DNA from: a virus
Strand: one strand, 5' to 3'
Virus record (IMG/VR): IMGVR_UViG_3300046009_010676
Location: 1 to 48,556 of that record
DNA length: 48,556 nucleotides
The translations under genes were made by a program, and so were the position numbers. The notes under the pieces are model-generated. The model had not been told where the DNA came from and made no database searches. It was given only the letters and a program-made list of their open reading frames with translations. The number at the start of each line of letters is the position of its first letter. Position 1 is the first letter of the stretch. Below are positions 19,103-26,596 of the stretch, in pieces.

Positions 19103-21126
19103 TATATCCTCCTAGTCATTGCAGCTGCAATAATATTTGATGCGATAATTACTGGTATTACAACTTCTTGCGCTTTTTCTCTTTGGTCATCTGTCATATC
19201 TTTACCCCATTCTGATGGGCTAAATATCTTTTCAAAATCAATATCTGTAAGTGCTCCTATTGGATCCGCCAAAAATGCTTCTGTCTGAACCTCTGTTGTT
19301 GCGTCTGCTAAAGTATAAGGCATGCTTGCATCTCCTGCAGATTCTGCTCTAGACTCAAACTCAACAAATGCCTGTGCAAGCTCTGGGTTGCTTTTCATAG
19401 CTTCTGCAACCTGAGCAACATCTGAAGCTTTGATTCCTAGATTTTCTGCAACCTCTGCTTTAGCCTCTTGGGTTAAAGCATTTAGGGTTTGACTAACTGC
19501 AGATATCTGCTCTGGAGACAATACAACTAGTTTATTATCTTTGCTTGTGAGATTTGCAATAACATTAGAAAGATCTTCTTCAGTTCCGCTTCCTTTTTCA
19601 GGAACTAAAGCTGACAGAACCTCATCTTTAATTTCAACATCGTCTGTAGGCTCAGGTGTGGGCTCGTCTGTAGGCTCAGGTGTGGGCTCGTCTGTAGGCT
19701 CAGGTGTGGGCTCGTCTGTAGGCTCAGGTGTGGGCTCGTCTGTAGGCTCAGGTGTGGGCTCGTCTGTAGGCTCAGGTGTGGGCTCGTCTGTAGGCTCAGG
19801 TGTGGGCTCTGGACTTGGTTCTGGCGTAGGCTGATTTGCTGCAGCGTTTGCTGCTGCTTGTGCGATTGCAGCATTCAATTCTCTTTCAGATTGTTCAAAA
19901 TAATAAGTCCATGCATCTTCAATAGCAGCATTCAAATCAATTATAGATTGATCGTATGTGTTGATTCTATTATTCTTTAATTCTAAAGCAGATGTTAGGT
20001 TTTGTTGTGCGATTGTGTGGTTTTGGATTGCTGTTGTAAGGTTTGATGTGAGATTTTGTAAGGCTTGAACTTCTTGATTATAAACATTTAGTTTGTCATT
20101 ATATACTGCTAATTTATTATTATAGTTTGTTTGTGCTATAGCCTGTCCTGCAACAGCATCATTGTAAGCATTTATCTGTGCTTGAGTTGGTCCTGATCCA
20201 GAAGAAAATGTATTAAGATTACAGCTAAAATTTTGTCCCCAGACTCTTGGATTTCCAGCATAATCACATCCTGCTCCAGTCCATCCACCAGGTATAGCCC
20301 AGCCAAGATGATAGGAACCTGGTCCTCCACCGTTATACCACCATATTTCTACATCTAAAGTTTTGTCTTCACTAACATCATATACGGGAGAGTAATCGCT
20401 CCAAGTTGTCCCTTGCTCTACCCAGTTATCAACAGCAAGTTGCCCGTCAACATACATTCTAAAACCATCATCCGTATATCCTGCAAAGTAGGTTTGTGTA
20501 AACCATGAAGGGACTGTTATCTGTCCAGTAAATTTAACTATAAGGTTTTCATATCTATTTCCGCAGACTGGAAGACTCATATAGCTTGAGTTCCAGGTGC
20601 CAGAACAAAGAACAGATCCTGTGGTAGCAACATTACCCTGCCTAACAAGAGTATAAACAGTGTATGCCAAACCTGTTGCTCCAGCACTCTGCATACTTGA
20701 TTGAGTAGTTTGAACATTAATATTGGCTATGCTGAGTGCATCTTGAGCATCATTCTTTTCTTCAAGAGCGTTGTCTTTATGTTCAAGGGCCAAGGCTACT
20801 GTGACTGTCTGGCCATCTACATTTGACTGAGCAAGGTTTTTAGCTTCCAGTGCTGCGGATTCTGCATCTACTGCATCATCGTAGGCATCATATGCATCGT
20901 CTTTAAGCTCCATAGCATTTGTTGCATATGTAAATTTATTTTCTGCTATGTCTATAAGATCTATAAAATCATCTTGATAAACTAAATTAGATACCTTACT
21001 ATTAAGTTCTTCTATTTCTTGAGCGGCTAGGCTAAGTGGATCATCTCCGTGGGCAGGAGTAAGAAATACCCATCCAAACATTAAAATGGTGGCTAATGAT
21101 AATCTCCATGCTTTAGTCCTAGTCAA
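19102..21126 (-). CDS. Secreted PA14-domain protein with PTEPTDEP linker
   Basis: 674 residues. Signal peptide MTRTKAWRLSLATILMFGWV ending TPAHG (about 27). Two coiled-coil stretches (about 30-150 and 300-430) flank a PA14-like domain at about 150-285 with the hallmarks TYFAGYTDDGFRMYVDGQLA, DNWVEQGTTWSDYSP and HLGWAIPGG. Residues about 437-492 are PTPEPTDE repeats. The Ala/Glu-rich helical C-terminal part ends in a hydrophobic stretch (VVIPVIIASNIIAAAM). PA14 domains bind carbohydrates. Candidate for host surface adhesin or wall-spanning lysis protein. TTG start with AGGAG. Confidence 0.75.
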   Translation of the reverse strand: MTRTKAWRLSLATILMFGWVFLTPAHGDDPLSLAAQEIEELNSKVSNLVYQDDFIDLIDIAENKFTYATNAMELKDDAYDAYDDAVDAESAALEAKNLAQSNVDGQTVTVALALEHKDNALEEKNDAQDALSIANINVQTTQSSMQSAGATGLAYTVYTLVRQGNVATTGSVLCSGTWNSSYMSLPVCGNRYENLIVKFTGQITVPSWFTQTYFAGYTDDGFRMYVDGQLAVDNWVEQGTTWSDYSPVYDVSEDKTLDVEIWWYNGGGPGSYHLGWAIPGGWTGAGCDYAGNPRVWGQNFSCNLNTFSSGSGPTQAQINAYNDAVAGQAIAQTNYNNKLAVYNDKLNVYNQEVQALQNLTSNLTTAIQNHTIAQQNLTSALELKNNRINTYDQSIIDLNAAIEDAWTYYFEQSERELNAAIAQAAANAAANQPTPEPSPEPTPEPTDEPTPEPTDEPTPEPTDEPTPEPTDEPTPEPTDEPTPEPTDEPTPEPTDDVEIKDEVLSALVPEKGSGTEEDLSNVIANLTSKDNKLVVLSPEQISAVSQTLNALTQEAKAEVAENLGIKASDVAQVAEAMKSNPELAQAFVEFESRAESAGDASMPYTLADATTEVQTEAFLADPIGALTDIDFEKIFSPSEWGKDMTDDQREKAQEVVIPVIIASNIIAAAMTRRI
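19649..19808 (-). repeat. 24-bp tandem repeat coding PTEPTDEP
   Basis: Six complete and one partial copy of a 24-bp unit, nucleotide-identical across copies, encoding an 8-residue Pro/Thr/Glu/Asp unit. Perfect identity points to recent expansion. Such rods span cell walls in actinobacterial surface proteins. Confidence 0.95.
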
Positions 21127-21140
21127 TTATAACTCCTACA

Positions 21141-21167
21141 AGCAAAATTTGCTATGTAGTAATTATA
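21141..21167 (-). promoter_or_regulatory. Putative -10 with small palindrome in leader
   Basis: TATAAT at 21162-21167 on the minus strand, followed by the inverted repeat AGCAAA-N-TTTGCT (21141-21153), then AGGAG and the TTG start of the PA14 protein at 21126. The -35 is poor (AAAACA). The palindrome could be an operator. Confidence 0.4.
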
Positions 21168-21169
21168 CC

Positions 21170-21358
21170 CTATCTTGCATTATCTGTTTTATAAAAGCCA
21201 TTGCCTTTAAATTGTATACCGAATGGGGTGAAATGTCTTACCATAACAGATTCACATTCAACACATGTATACCCTGGATCATCTTCTATAATTGATCTGT
21301 TAACTGACATTAAAGCGTGTGCTTCATCATATGAGCACTTGTATTCGTATACTGGCAT
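21170..21358 (-). CDS. FmdB-family zinc-ribbon protein
   Basis: 62 residues. MPVYEYKCSYDEAHALMSVN opens like FmdB ('MPvYeYrC..cg'), then YTCVECESVMVRHFTPFGIQ and FKGNGFYKTDNAR, the family's closing 'i.FkGsGFY.TD.R'. Only one complete CxxC pair; the first site has a single Cys, so metal binding may be altered. Often called a putative regulatory protein; function unclear. TAATG overlap with the nuclease. Confidence 0.85.
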   Translation of the reverse strand: MPVYEYKCSYDEAHALMSVNRSIIEDDPGYTCVECESVMVRHFTPFGIQFKGNGFYKTDNAR

Positions 21359-21765
21359 TACTTACCGCTTTTTTTCCTAGCCTTAGCTAATGCATCAAAG
21401 TCTTTGACCTTTGTTTCTCCCATATAACCCCAAGCATAGCCGTCTTCAATCATCTTTTGATTGATAGATTTATCTGACCCGTCCAAGAAAACCCAGCCTA
21501 AAATGCGACCATATTTTTCAGATGAGTCCATCTTTTCTGTTTTAATTACAACAGTTTTAGATGAATCAATTGCATTCTTAAGGTAAGCCTTGGATTCAAG
21601 ACCCAGTGCTTTTTCCATTTTATCTGAAGTTCTACTTTCTGGCGTATCTATGCCAGCGAGCCTTACTCTTGAAGTAAATGATATATCAAATCCAAGATCG
21701 ATGTCTACGTCAATCGTATCTCCATCCACAACTTTTGTAACTTTTTTAACATAATATTCAAACAT
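21358..21765 (-). CDS. Thermonuclease (SNase-like) family protein
   Basis: 135 residues. VTKVVDGDTIDVDIDLGFDI (Asp-Gly-Asp-Thr), VRLAGIDTPES (Arg, Asp-Thr-Pro), SSEKYGRILGWVFLDG (Tyr-Gly-Arg) and INQKMIEDGYAWGYMG are all the SNase blocks, including the Ca-binding Asp and both catalytic Arg. No signal peptide, so it acts in the cell or virion, possibly in host DNA degradation. AAAGGAG Shine-Dalgarno. Confidence 0.93.
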   Translation of the reverse strand: MFEYYVKKVTKVVDGDTIDVDIDLGFDISFTSRVRLAGIDTPESRTSDKMEKALGLESKAYLKNAIDSSKTVVIKTEKMDSSEKYGRILGWVFLDGSDKSINQKMIEDGYAWGYMGETKVKDFDALAKARKKSGK

Positions 21766-21800
21766 AATTCTCCTTTAAATCAATAAGTATTTGATATGCG

Positions 21801-23228
21801 CTAAGATAGTATATCAAATTTATACAACTTTTGCCAATCTTCTACATCTTTTTTATCATTTAGCAGTGGCTGCCCCTTGATATTTAAGCTAGTATTAAGT
21901 AAAACTGGAACCCCAGTTTTAATATAAAATTTATTTAAAACTCTATATAAGCCAGGATGCTGATCTTTTGTAACAGTTTGAACCCTTGATGTGCCATCAA
22001 TATGAACTACAGAAGGAATTTTTTCTGGCTGTATGCATTTTACTGTGTATTGCATATATGGGCTTTCAAAATCCATATCGAACCATCTGTGAGCATGTTC
22101 AGCCATTACTACAGGTGCAAAAGGCCTGAACATCTCTCTTTGTTTAATAAGATTAACTTTATCCTTTATGCCTGGATCTCTTGGATCTGCCAGGATACTT
22201 CTATTGCCTAGTGCTCTTGGACCATACTCTGCTCTTCCTGATGCTACTGCTACGATTCCATCCTTTAGTATACCGTCCACAATTTGCTGGACTGGATACT
22301 CTCCTTCAAGGTCGTATCCAAGGTAGGGGTTCTTCCAATCAATATGTTTTCCATATAGGGCTGCTGCTGCACCTAAAGAGCTACCAGCGTCTCCTGGGTT
22401 AGGCATAATCCAAATCATATCAAATATTTTCCATAGAAGTGTATTTGCCGAAGAGTTTAGTGCACATCCACCCATGAATACTAAATTATTTTTACCAGTC
22501 ATTCTTTTTGCCATACGCATAAAATCATTTAGTCTTTGTTCATATACCATTTGAACTGCTGCTGCTATATCAAACTTATCCTGCTCTGTTATATTCATCC
22601 CCCAGTCAGTAATACCTTTGTGAAAGTTGTATTTTTGTTGATCGTACTGCGGGAAATACTCATCTACTTCTTTATAATATCTTTTCCAGTCTCCATATCC
22701 AGCCATACCCATCATAATATATTCTTCTTGGTTTGGCATTAGCCCTATAAGTTTTGTAAATGCAGAGTAGAACAATCCAAAACTTACTGGATAATTTTGC
22801 TTATACTTAAGCTTAATATCATTGCCCTCGCCAATCCAAATTGTTGAGGTATTAAATTCACCAATTGAATCTAGAACTACAATACATGCATCATCAAATG
22901 AACTTGTATAGTATCCTGCTGCAGCATGGGAGCGGTGATGTTTAAAATAATGAACTGGAACGTCTATGGGAAATTTTGGCTTCCAATCGCTAGCTCCACC
23001 ATGCATCATAATTCTAGACTTTTTAAGCAGGGGTTTTTCATAATATGCAATTACATCTGGTGTCCCATAGTTCAAAGCATCTAAAATAATTTCTTTATTG
23101 TTGTACCAGTCGTTTTTCTTTTTGCTATACCTTTCTGCATGACCAGCAAACAATATCTCTCCATCTTTAATTAAAGATACTGATGCATCATGAGAGGTTT
23201 CATTGATTCCAAGTATTATACCTTTCAA
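21801..23228 (-). CDS. Carbamoyltransferase (NodU/CmcH/TobZ family)
   Basis: 475 residues. N-terminal Kae1-like domain: IILGINETSHDASVSLIKDG, HYFKHHRSHAAAGYYTSSFD (the metal-binding H-H-x-x-H) and ACIVVLDSIGE; then NLVFMGGCALNSSANT. The C-terminal YrdC-like part has SGRAEYGPRALGNRSILADP and NKFYIKTGVPVLLNTSLNIK. These enzymes transfer a carbamoyl group from carbamoyl phosphate through carbamoyl-AMP onto hydroxyl groups. Phage members are common; the acceptor is often proposed to be a modified base or a glycan. Slightly shorter than the 550-600 residues usual in bacteria. TTG start overlapping the SGNH gene. Confidence 0.92.
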   Translation of the reverse strand: MKGIILGINETSHDASVSLIKDGEILFAGHAERYSKKKNDWYNNKEIILDALNYGTPDVIAYYEKPLLKKSRIMMHGGASDWKPKFPIDVPVHYFKHHRSHAAAGYYTSSFDDACIVVLDSIGEFNTSTIWIGEGNDIKLKYKQNYPVSFGLFYSAFTKLIGLMPNQEEYIMMGMAGYGDWKRYYKEVDEYFPQYDQQKYNFHKGITDWGMNITEQDKFDIAAAVQMVYEQRLNDFMRMAKRMTGKNNLVFMGGCALNSSANTLLWKIFDMIWIMPNPGDAGSSLGAAAALYGKHIDWKNPYLGYDLEGEYPVQQIVDGILKDGIVAVASGRAEYGPRALGNRSILADPRDPGIKDKVNLIKQREMFRPFAPVVMAEHAHRWFDMDFESPYMQYTVKCIQPEKIPSVVHIDGTSRVQTVTKDQHPGLYRVLNKFYIKTGVPVLLNTSLNIKGQPLLNDKKDVEDWQKLYKFDILS

Positions 23229-24169
23229 CTAGATTCCTTCTTATATTTGCTATAAATAAAATCTGCCCAAAATTCTTGTGGAGCAATTCCAAGATGTGAG
23301 TTGTCTCTAGCCATCTGTAAAAATTTTTTATTTTCTCCAGTATAGTTTTTTGAGAATTTATCACAAAACTCTATCATATCTTCGGCCTCCCACATATAAA
23401 AAGTATCAAGGTCTTTTATTCTTGATAGGTCATAAAATATTGATTTTGATTTTAAATCTTCATTGTTTTGCTCTGGGTACCAGTGGGAAGAGTACAGGTT
23501 TATACCATTTGTTTTGCAGTATGAGTGTATGCTGTAATAACCTATATAATTTTTAAATTCATTTAAATCTATACTATAAAATGGTGTGTCACCTTTATTT
23601 TTTTCTACATACATTTTGTTTAATTTATTATTTACGTGATCCTCATTAGCTGGACTATCTTCCATATCTATTATATTGTTAGACTGAAAATTAGAAAACC
23701 CTCTATCTGTAGGAGGAATTAGCCAGAATATTGTTTCTGGCTTACCAAACTTTTCAATGTATTTTAAAATCATAAATGATTGCTCTAGTATAGAAGTTCC
23801 AGGAAAACCTATGTTAAAAAATCCAGAACATTTTTTTTCTTTAGATATTTTTTCATAAATTATATGTGCCCATGTTTCTTTTCTAGTTACCCCACTTCCG
23901 TGAGTATAAGAACATCCTGCAAAAAGCAAATGTGATCCATCGTGTTTATCGGTTAATTCATCAGAGCTAAATCCATAAGAGTTAACGCAGGGGAAACTTG
24001 CACAGCAACATTGATCAATATAGTCTACCATCTTGCTTTCAGCTGGTCCCCTGTTTCTTTTAAAACACTCTAAATTTTTAGAACAAGAACCGTAGTGGTA
24101 GCACTGGCTTGCAGGATAATTTTTGTTTTTTTCAAGAGAAATCATATCTAAAACAAAAGGATTTGTCAT
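23225..24169 (-). CDS. SGNH-hydrolase-like protein with Cys-rich N-terminus
   Basis: 314 residues. LLFAGCSYTHGSGVTRKETW is the block I GDS-like motif (Ser in G-C-S-Y-T-H-G); FFNIGFPGTSILEQSFM is block II (Gly/Asn); IFWLIPPTDR is block III-like; and DNSHLGIAPQEFWADFIYSK gives the catalytic D-x-x-H. Before it lies a 75-residue Cys-rich segment (CYHYGSCSKNLECFKRNRGP, QCCCASFPC) that may bind metal. The family includes esterases and O-acetyltransferase partners. Coupled to carbamoyltransferase, so both may tailor the same acceptor. Confidence 0.75.
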   Translation of the reverse strand: MTNPFVLDMISLEKNKNYPASQCYHYGSCSKNLECFKRNRGPAESKMVDYIDQCCCASFPCVNSYGFSSDELTDKHDGSHLLFAGCSYTHGSGVTRKETWAHIIYEKISKEKKCSGFFNIGFPGTSILEQSFMILKYIEKFGKPETIFWLIPPTDRGFSNFQSNNIIDMEDSPANEDHVNNKLNKMYVEKNKGDTPFYSIDLNEFKNYIGYYSIHSYCKTNGINLYSSHWYPEQNNEDLKSKSIFYDLSRIKDLDTFYMWEAEDMIEFCDKFSKNYTGENKKFLQMARDNSHLGIAPQEFWADFIYSKYKKESS

Positions 24170-24191
24170 GTCTATACCCTAACTAATCAGC

Positions 24192-24281
24192 TTAATAAAT
24201 AAAGTCTTTTTTATTTTTCATTGACTTGTATATTTTTCTATACTTTATTTTATAAAATATTTTTTTTATTATTTTTTTCAT
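24192..24281 (-). CDS. Possible 29-residue Lys/Ile-rich peptide
   Basis: ORF MKKIIKKIFYKIKYRKIYKS plus MKNKKDFIY, in an AT-rich gap where random ORFs are likely to look Lys/Ile-rich. In its favour, TGGTATAAT ends 7 nt before the ATG, the recurrent leaderless layout. It may be a leader peptide for the SGNH-carbamoyltransferase pair rather than a functional protein. Confidence 0.35.
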   Translation of the reverse strand: MKKIIKKIFYKIKYRKIYKSMKNKKDFIY

Positions 24282-24288
24282 ACTATAT

Positions 24289-24297
24289 ATTATACCA
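24289..24297 (-). promoter_or_regulatory. Extended -10 promoter for SGNH-carbamoyltransferase unit
   Basis: TGGTATAAT on the minus strand in the AT-rich gap 24170-24316, the only clear gap between the halogenase unit and the SGNH gene. Confidence 0.6.
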
Positions 24298-24316
24298 CTA
24301 AATAAGCTGGGCTTTT

Positions 24317-24601
24317 CTATATCCAATGCTTAATTATAGCACTCGCTGCCAGTATTGTCCAAAGTATGTTGAACAAAATTATTGTGGGTAGAGTTTTTAC
24401 TGTTGATGACCAGATCAACGCAAGGCTTGATACTATGGCAAATATGTATAGCCACCACCATTGCTTACCAAATAATAAGCCTGGGAATATAATAGATATC
24501 TTTGTCATGAAAGCAAAGAATTCAACAGTATTAGGTCTATCCCAATACTTTCTATGTCTCATTGTCTTTAATGCATTTATCCATTCAGTTCTAAATTTCA
24601 T
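24317..24601 (-). CDS. Small membrane protein
   Basis: 94 residues. Amphipathic N-terminus (MKFRTEWINALKTMRHRKYW) then three hydrophobic helices at about 30-46, 48-66 and 72-90 (ISIIFPGLLFGKQWWWLYIF, AIVSSLALIWSS, PTIILFNILWTILAASAII). It overlaps the halogenase stop by 4 nt. No family recognised; may be a membrane partner of the halogenase unit. Confidence 0.65.
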   Translation of the reverse strand: MKFRTEWINALKTMRHRKYWDRPNTVEFFAFMTKISIIFPGLLFGKQWWWLYIFAIVSSLALIWSSTVKTLPTIILFNILWTILAASAIIKHWI

Positions 24602-26121
24602 TTTAGAGCCTCCAAAAATTCATTATGGCTAACGCATTTTGAAGCCCTGCTTTTTTGGTACCCAACAAAATAATTGTACACGTCTAATCCTTTTTTATAA
24701 TCGTCTTCACCATCGATATAAATTGATGCTATAGACTTGTTAATTGTTTCTTGAAATGATCCAATAATAAACCAACTATTTGGGCTCCATCTTTCTCCAT
24801 TATCAGTCTTATTTGGAAGTCTATTTTTCCAAAGATCGATTCGTTTCTTTAAATCTTCTGGTGCATTTTCATAAGAAAATTTTTTCCAGAACTCTGTGTC
24901 TTGTCTTTTAGTCATATAGTGAAAATATATAAAGCTAGCTATGTCATTGTTCATTGATGCTATAGTGCTATTAAACTGATTCCTTATTTCATCCGACCCG
25001 CCATTAATCCAATCGGGTGTTCCAAAAATATGAGAGAGTCCTATAATGCTAACCCAAATAGATGTGGCCTCAAGTGGCTCGATAAAGTTTGCTGATAAAC
25101 CTACTGCAACACAATTTTTTATCCACGGCTCTTCAAAGTACCCAGCGGAGAAATTAAATCCTCCTTTATCTTTTCTTGGATATGTTGGAACATACCCTAA
25201 AAAATTTTCTATCTCTTCTACTGCTTGTTCTTCAGATATTAAAGAAGAGTCGTAAACGTACCCACATCCAAATCTATTTTGCAGAGGTATCTTCCACATC
25301 CAACCGTACTTCATGGCTATGGCTTCTGTGTACGGAGGAATATCATCTGTTACGTCAATAAAAAATGGAACAGCAGAATCTGACGGAAGGAAGTCGCTGT
25401 AGCTTTTCCACTTTGAATTAAATGTTTTTCCAATAATTAACCTGTGAAATCCACTACAGTCAAATACAAAATCACAATCTATTACTCCAACATTTTCTAA
25501 ATCTAAAGACTTAATATTTCCTTGATCATCCAACAAAACTTCTTTTATTATGCCATCAATTACATTTATGCCTCGCTCTTGGCCAATCTCTTTCAATCTG
25601 TTTGCAAGCTTGGACGCATTAAAGTGAATTGAAGTACTTGATATATTATCGTAAGATAATGTTGGATCGTTTTCATTGTGAGATTTAAATACAAACGGAA
25701 CTCTGTTTTCTTCTGAAATTTTTTCTGTAAAGTCCACCTGTTTTAATCCATTGTTTAATAGTAGACTCATTGTTAAAAGTGTGCTATTTGCTACAAATGG
25801 GGATTTAGAAAAGTTAGGTCCTAAAGACATGTCCTTTGCTGGAAATCCATGATAGAAGAAGTCCCCATCATTATTCCAATTTGTAAACTTAATACCATTT
25901 TTTATTGTTGCATCACAATTTTTTACCAAGTCAGATAAAGGTATGCCAAGGTGTTCAAATAAAGTATTTAGGTGTGGTGTGGATCCCTCTCCAGCTCCCA
26001 GGATACCTATCTCTTTAGATTCTATAACAGTAATGTTTAAATTAGGTTGAGATTTTTTTGCCATAAGTGCAGTAAGCCAGCCAGCTGTTCCACCACCAAC
26101 TACTACAACTTCCTTTGGCAT
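24598..26121 (-). CDS. Flavin-dependent tryptophan-halogenase-like enzyme
   Basis: 507 residues, full length for the family. GGGTAGWLTALMAKKSQP at about 9-26 is the FAD-binding G-x-G-x-x-G of halogenases; GAGEGSTPHL, then ATIKNGIKFTNWNNDG with the Lys that forms the chlorinating intermediate, YGWMWKIPLQNRFGCGYVYD containing the diagnostic W-x-W-x-I-P, and FIEPLEATSIWVSI with the conserved Glu region. Such enzymes use FADH2, O2 and halide to halogenate Trp or other aromatics. Bound substrates of phage members are unknown. TAATG overlap with DUF2061. Confidence 0.93.
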   Translation of the reverse strand: MPKEVVVVGGGTAGWLTALMAKKSQPNLNITVIESKEIGILGAGEGSTPHLNTLFEHLGIPLSDLVKNCDATIKNGIKFTNWNNDGDFFYHGFPAKDMSLGPNFSKSPFVANSTLLTMSLLLNNGLKQVDFTEKISEENRVPFVFKSHNENDPTLSYDNISSTSIHFNASKLANRLKEIGQERGINVIDGIIKEVLLDDQGNIKSLDLENVGVIDCDFVFDCSGFHRLIIGKTFNSKWKSYSDFLPSDSAVPFFIDVTDDIPPYTEAIAMKYGWMWKIPLQNRFGCGYVYDSSLISEEQAVEEIENFLGYVPTYPRKDKGGFNFSAGYFEEPWIKNCVAVGLSANFIEPLEATSIWVSIIGLSHIFGTPDWINGGSDEIRNQFNSTIASMNNDIASFIYFHYMTKRQDTEFWKKFSYENAPEDLKKRIDLWKNRLPNKTDNGERWSPNSWFIIGSFQETINKSIASIYIDGEDDYKKGLDVYNYFVGYQKSRASKCVSHNEFLEALK

Positions 26122-26324
26122 TATTTTCTACCCCATTGTATATAGTTCCACCCACGCTCATGTGCGTAGTATAGAATAAAGTTAATTGTATTTGTCAATA
26201 CCGTGACTTTTAGCGCAGCGATTTCTTCACCAGTAATCCAATAAGCAGAAACAAATGTAGTGATTATTGCAACCACTCTCCATGTCAAAGACTTAATTAG
26301 TGATCTTGATTTAGAAACTATCAC
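26121..26324 (-). CDS. DUF2061-like membrane protein, copy 2
   Basis: 67 residues. SKSRSLIKSLTWRVVAIITT then FVSAYWITGEEIAALKVTVL and LYYAHERGWNYIQWG match DUF2061 more closely than copy 1 (R-S-x-x-K-x-x-T-W-R, I-T-G, H-E-R-x-W). Two TM helices. GTG start (GTGA overlap). It shares an operon with an APS-kinase domain, matching the known association of DUF2061 with CysC. Confidence 0.85.
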   Translation of the reverse strand: MIVSKSRSLIKSLTWRVVAIITTFVSAYWITGEEIAALKVTVLTNTINFILYYAHERGWNYIQWGRK

Positions 26325-26596
26325 GGCAGAAGTTCTGGTCCTGGTCCTGTTTCAATTTTGGCACGAGTTCCACTCCAATAAATCTTTCCGTCACAAGCAA
26401 TATTCATCTTTTGATCTCCACCCACAATGCTTGACTCTCCGTACATATACCCCCGAATCTCAATATGACTTGCTAGAGTCTCTTCCCCATCAACTACCAC
26501 ACGCCAATAAAGATCTCCATCTCCTACCTTAGTGTTGTATCTCACCTGTATATGTTGGTTTGGCTTAAAAAACCACTTCTTAAATTTATCTATCAT
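26321..26596 (-). CDS. Hypothetical beta-rich protein
   Basis: 91 residues with strands QHIQVRYNTKVGDGDLYWRV, HIEIRGYMYGESSI and IACDGKIYWSGTRAKIET. Basic amphipathic N-terminus (MIDKFKKWFFKPN). No family recognised. Starts in an ATGA overlap with the APS-kinase gene and its end overlaps DUF2061, so it belongs to the same unit. Confidence 0.65.
   Translation of the reverse strand: MIDKFKKWFFKPNQHIQVRYNTKVGDGDLYWRVVVDGEETLASHIEIRGYMYGESSIVGGDQKMNIACDGKIYWSGTRAKIETGPGPELLP

Noticed and set aside
19649-19808. CRISPR-like array
   Set aside because: 24-bp units are contiguous and coding, with no spacers. The same applies to the arrays at 10531 and 47530.
19541-19834. Plus-strand GVGSSVGSG-repeat ORF
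   Set aside because: Antisense of the PTEPTDEP repeat.
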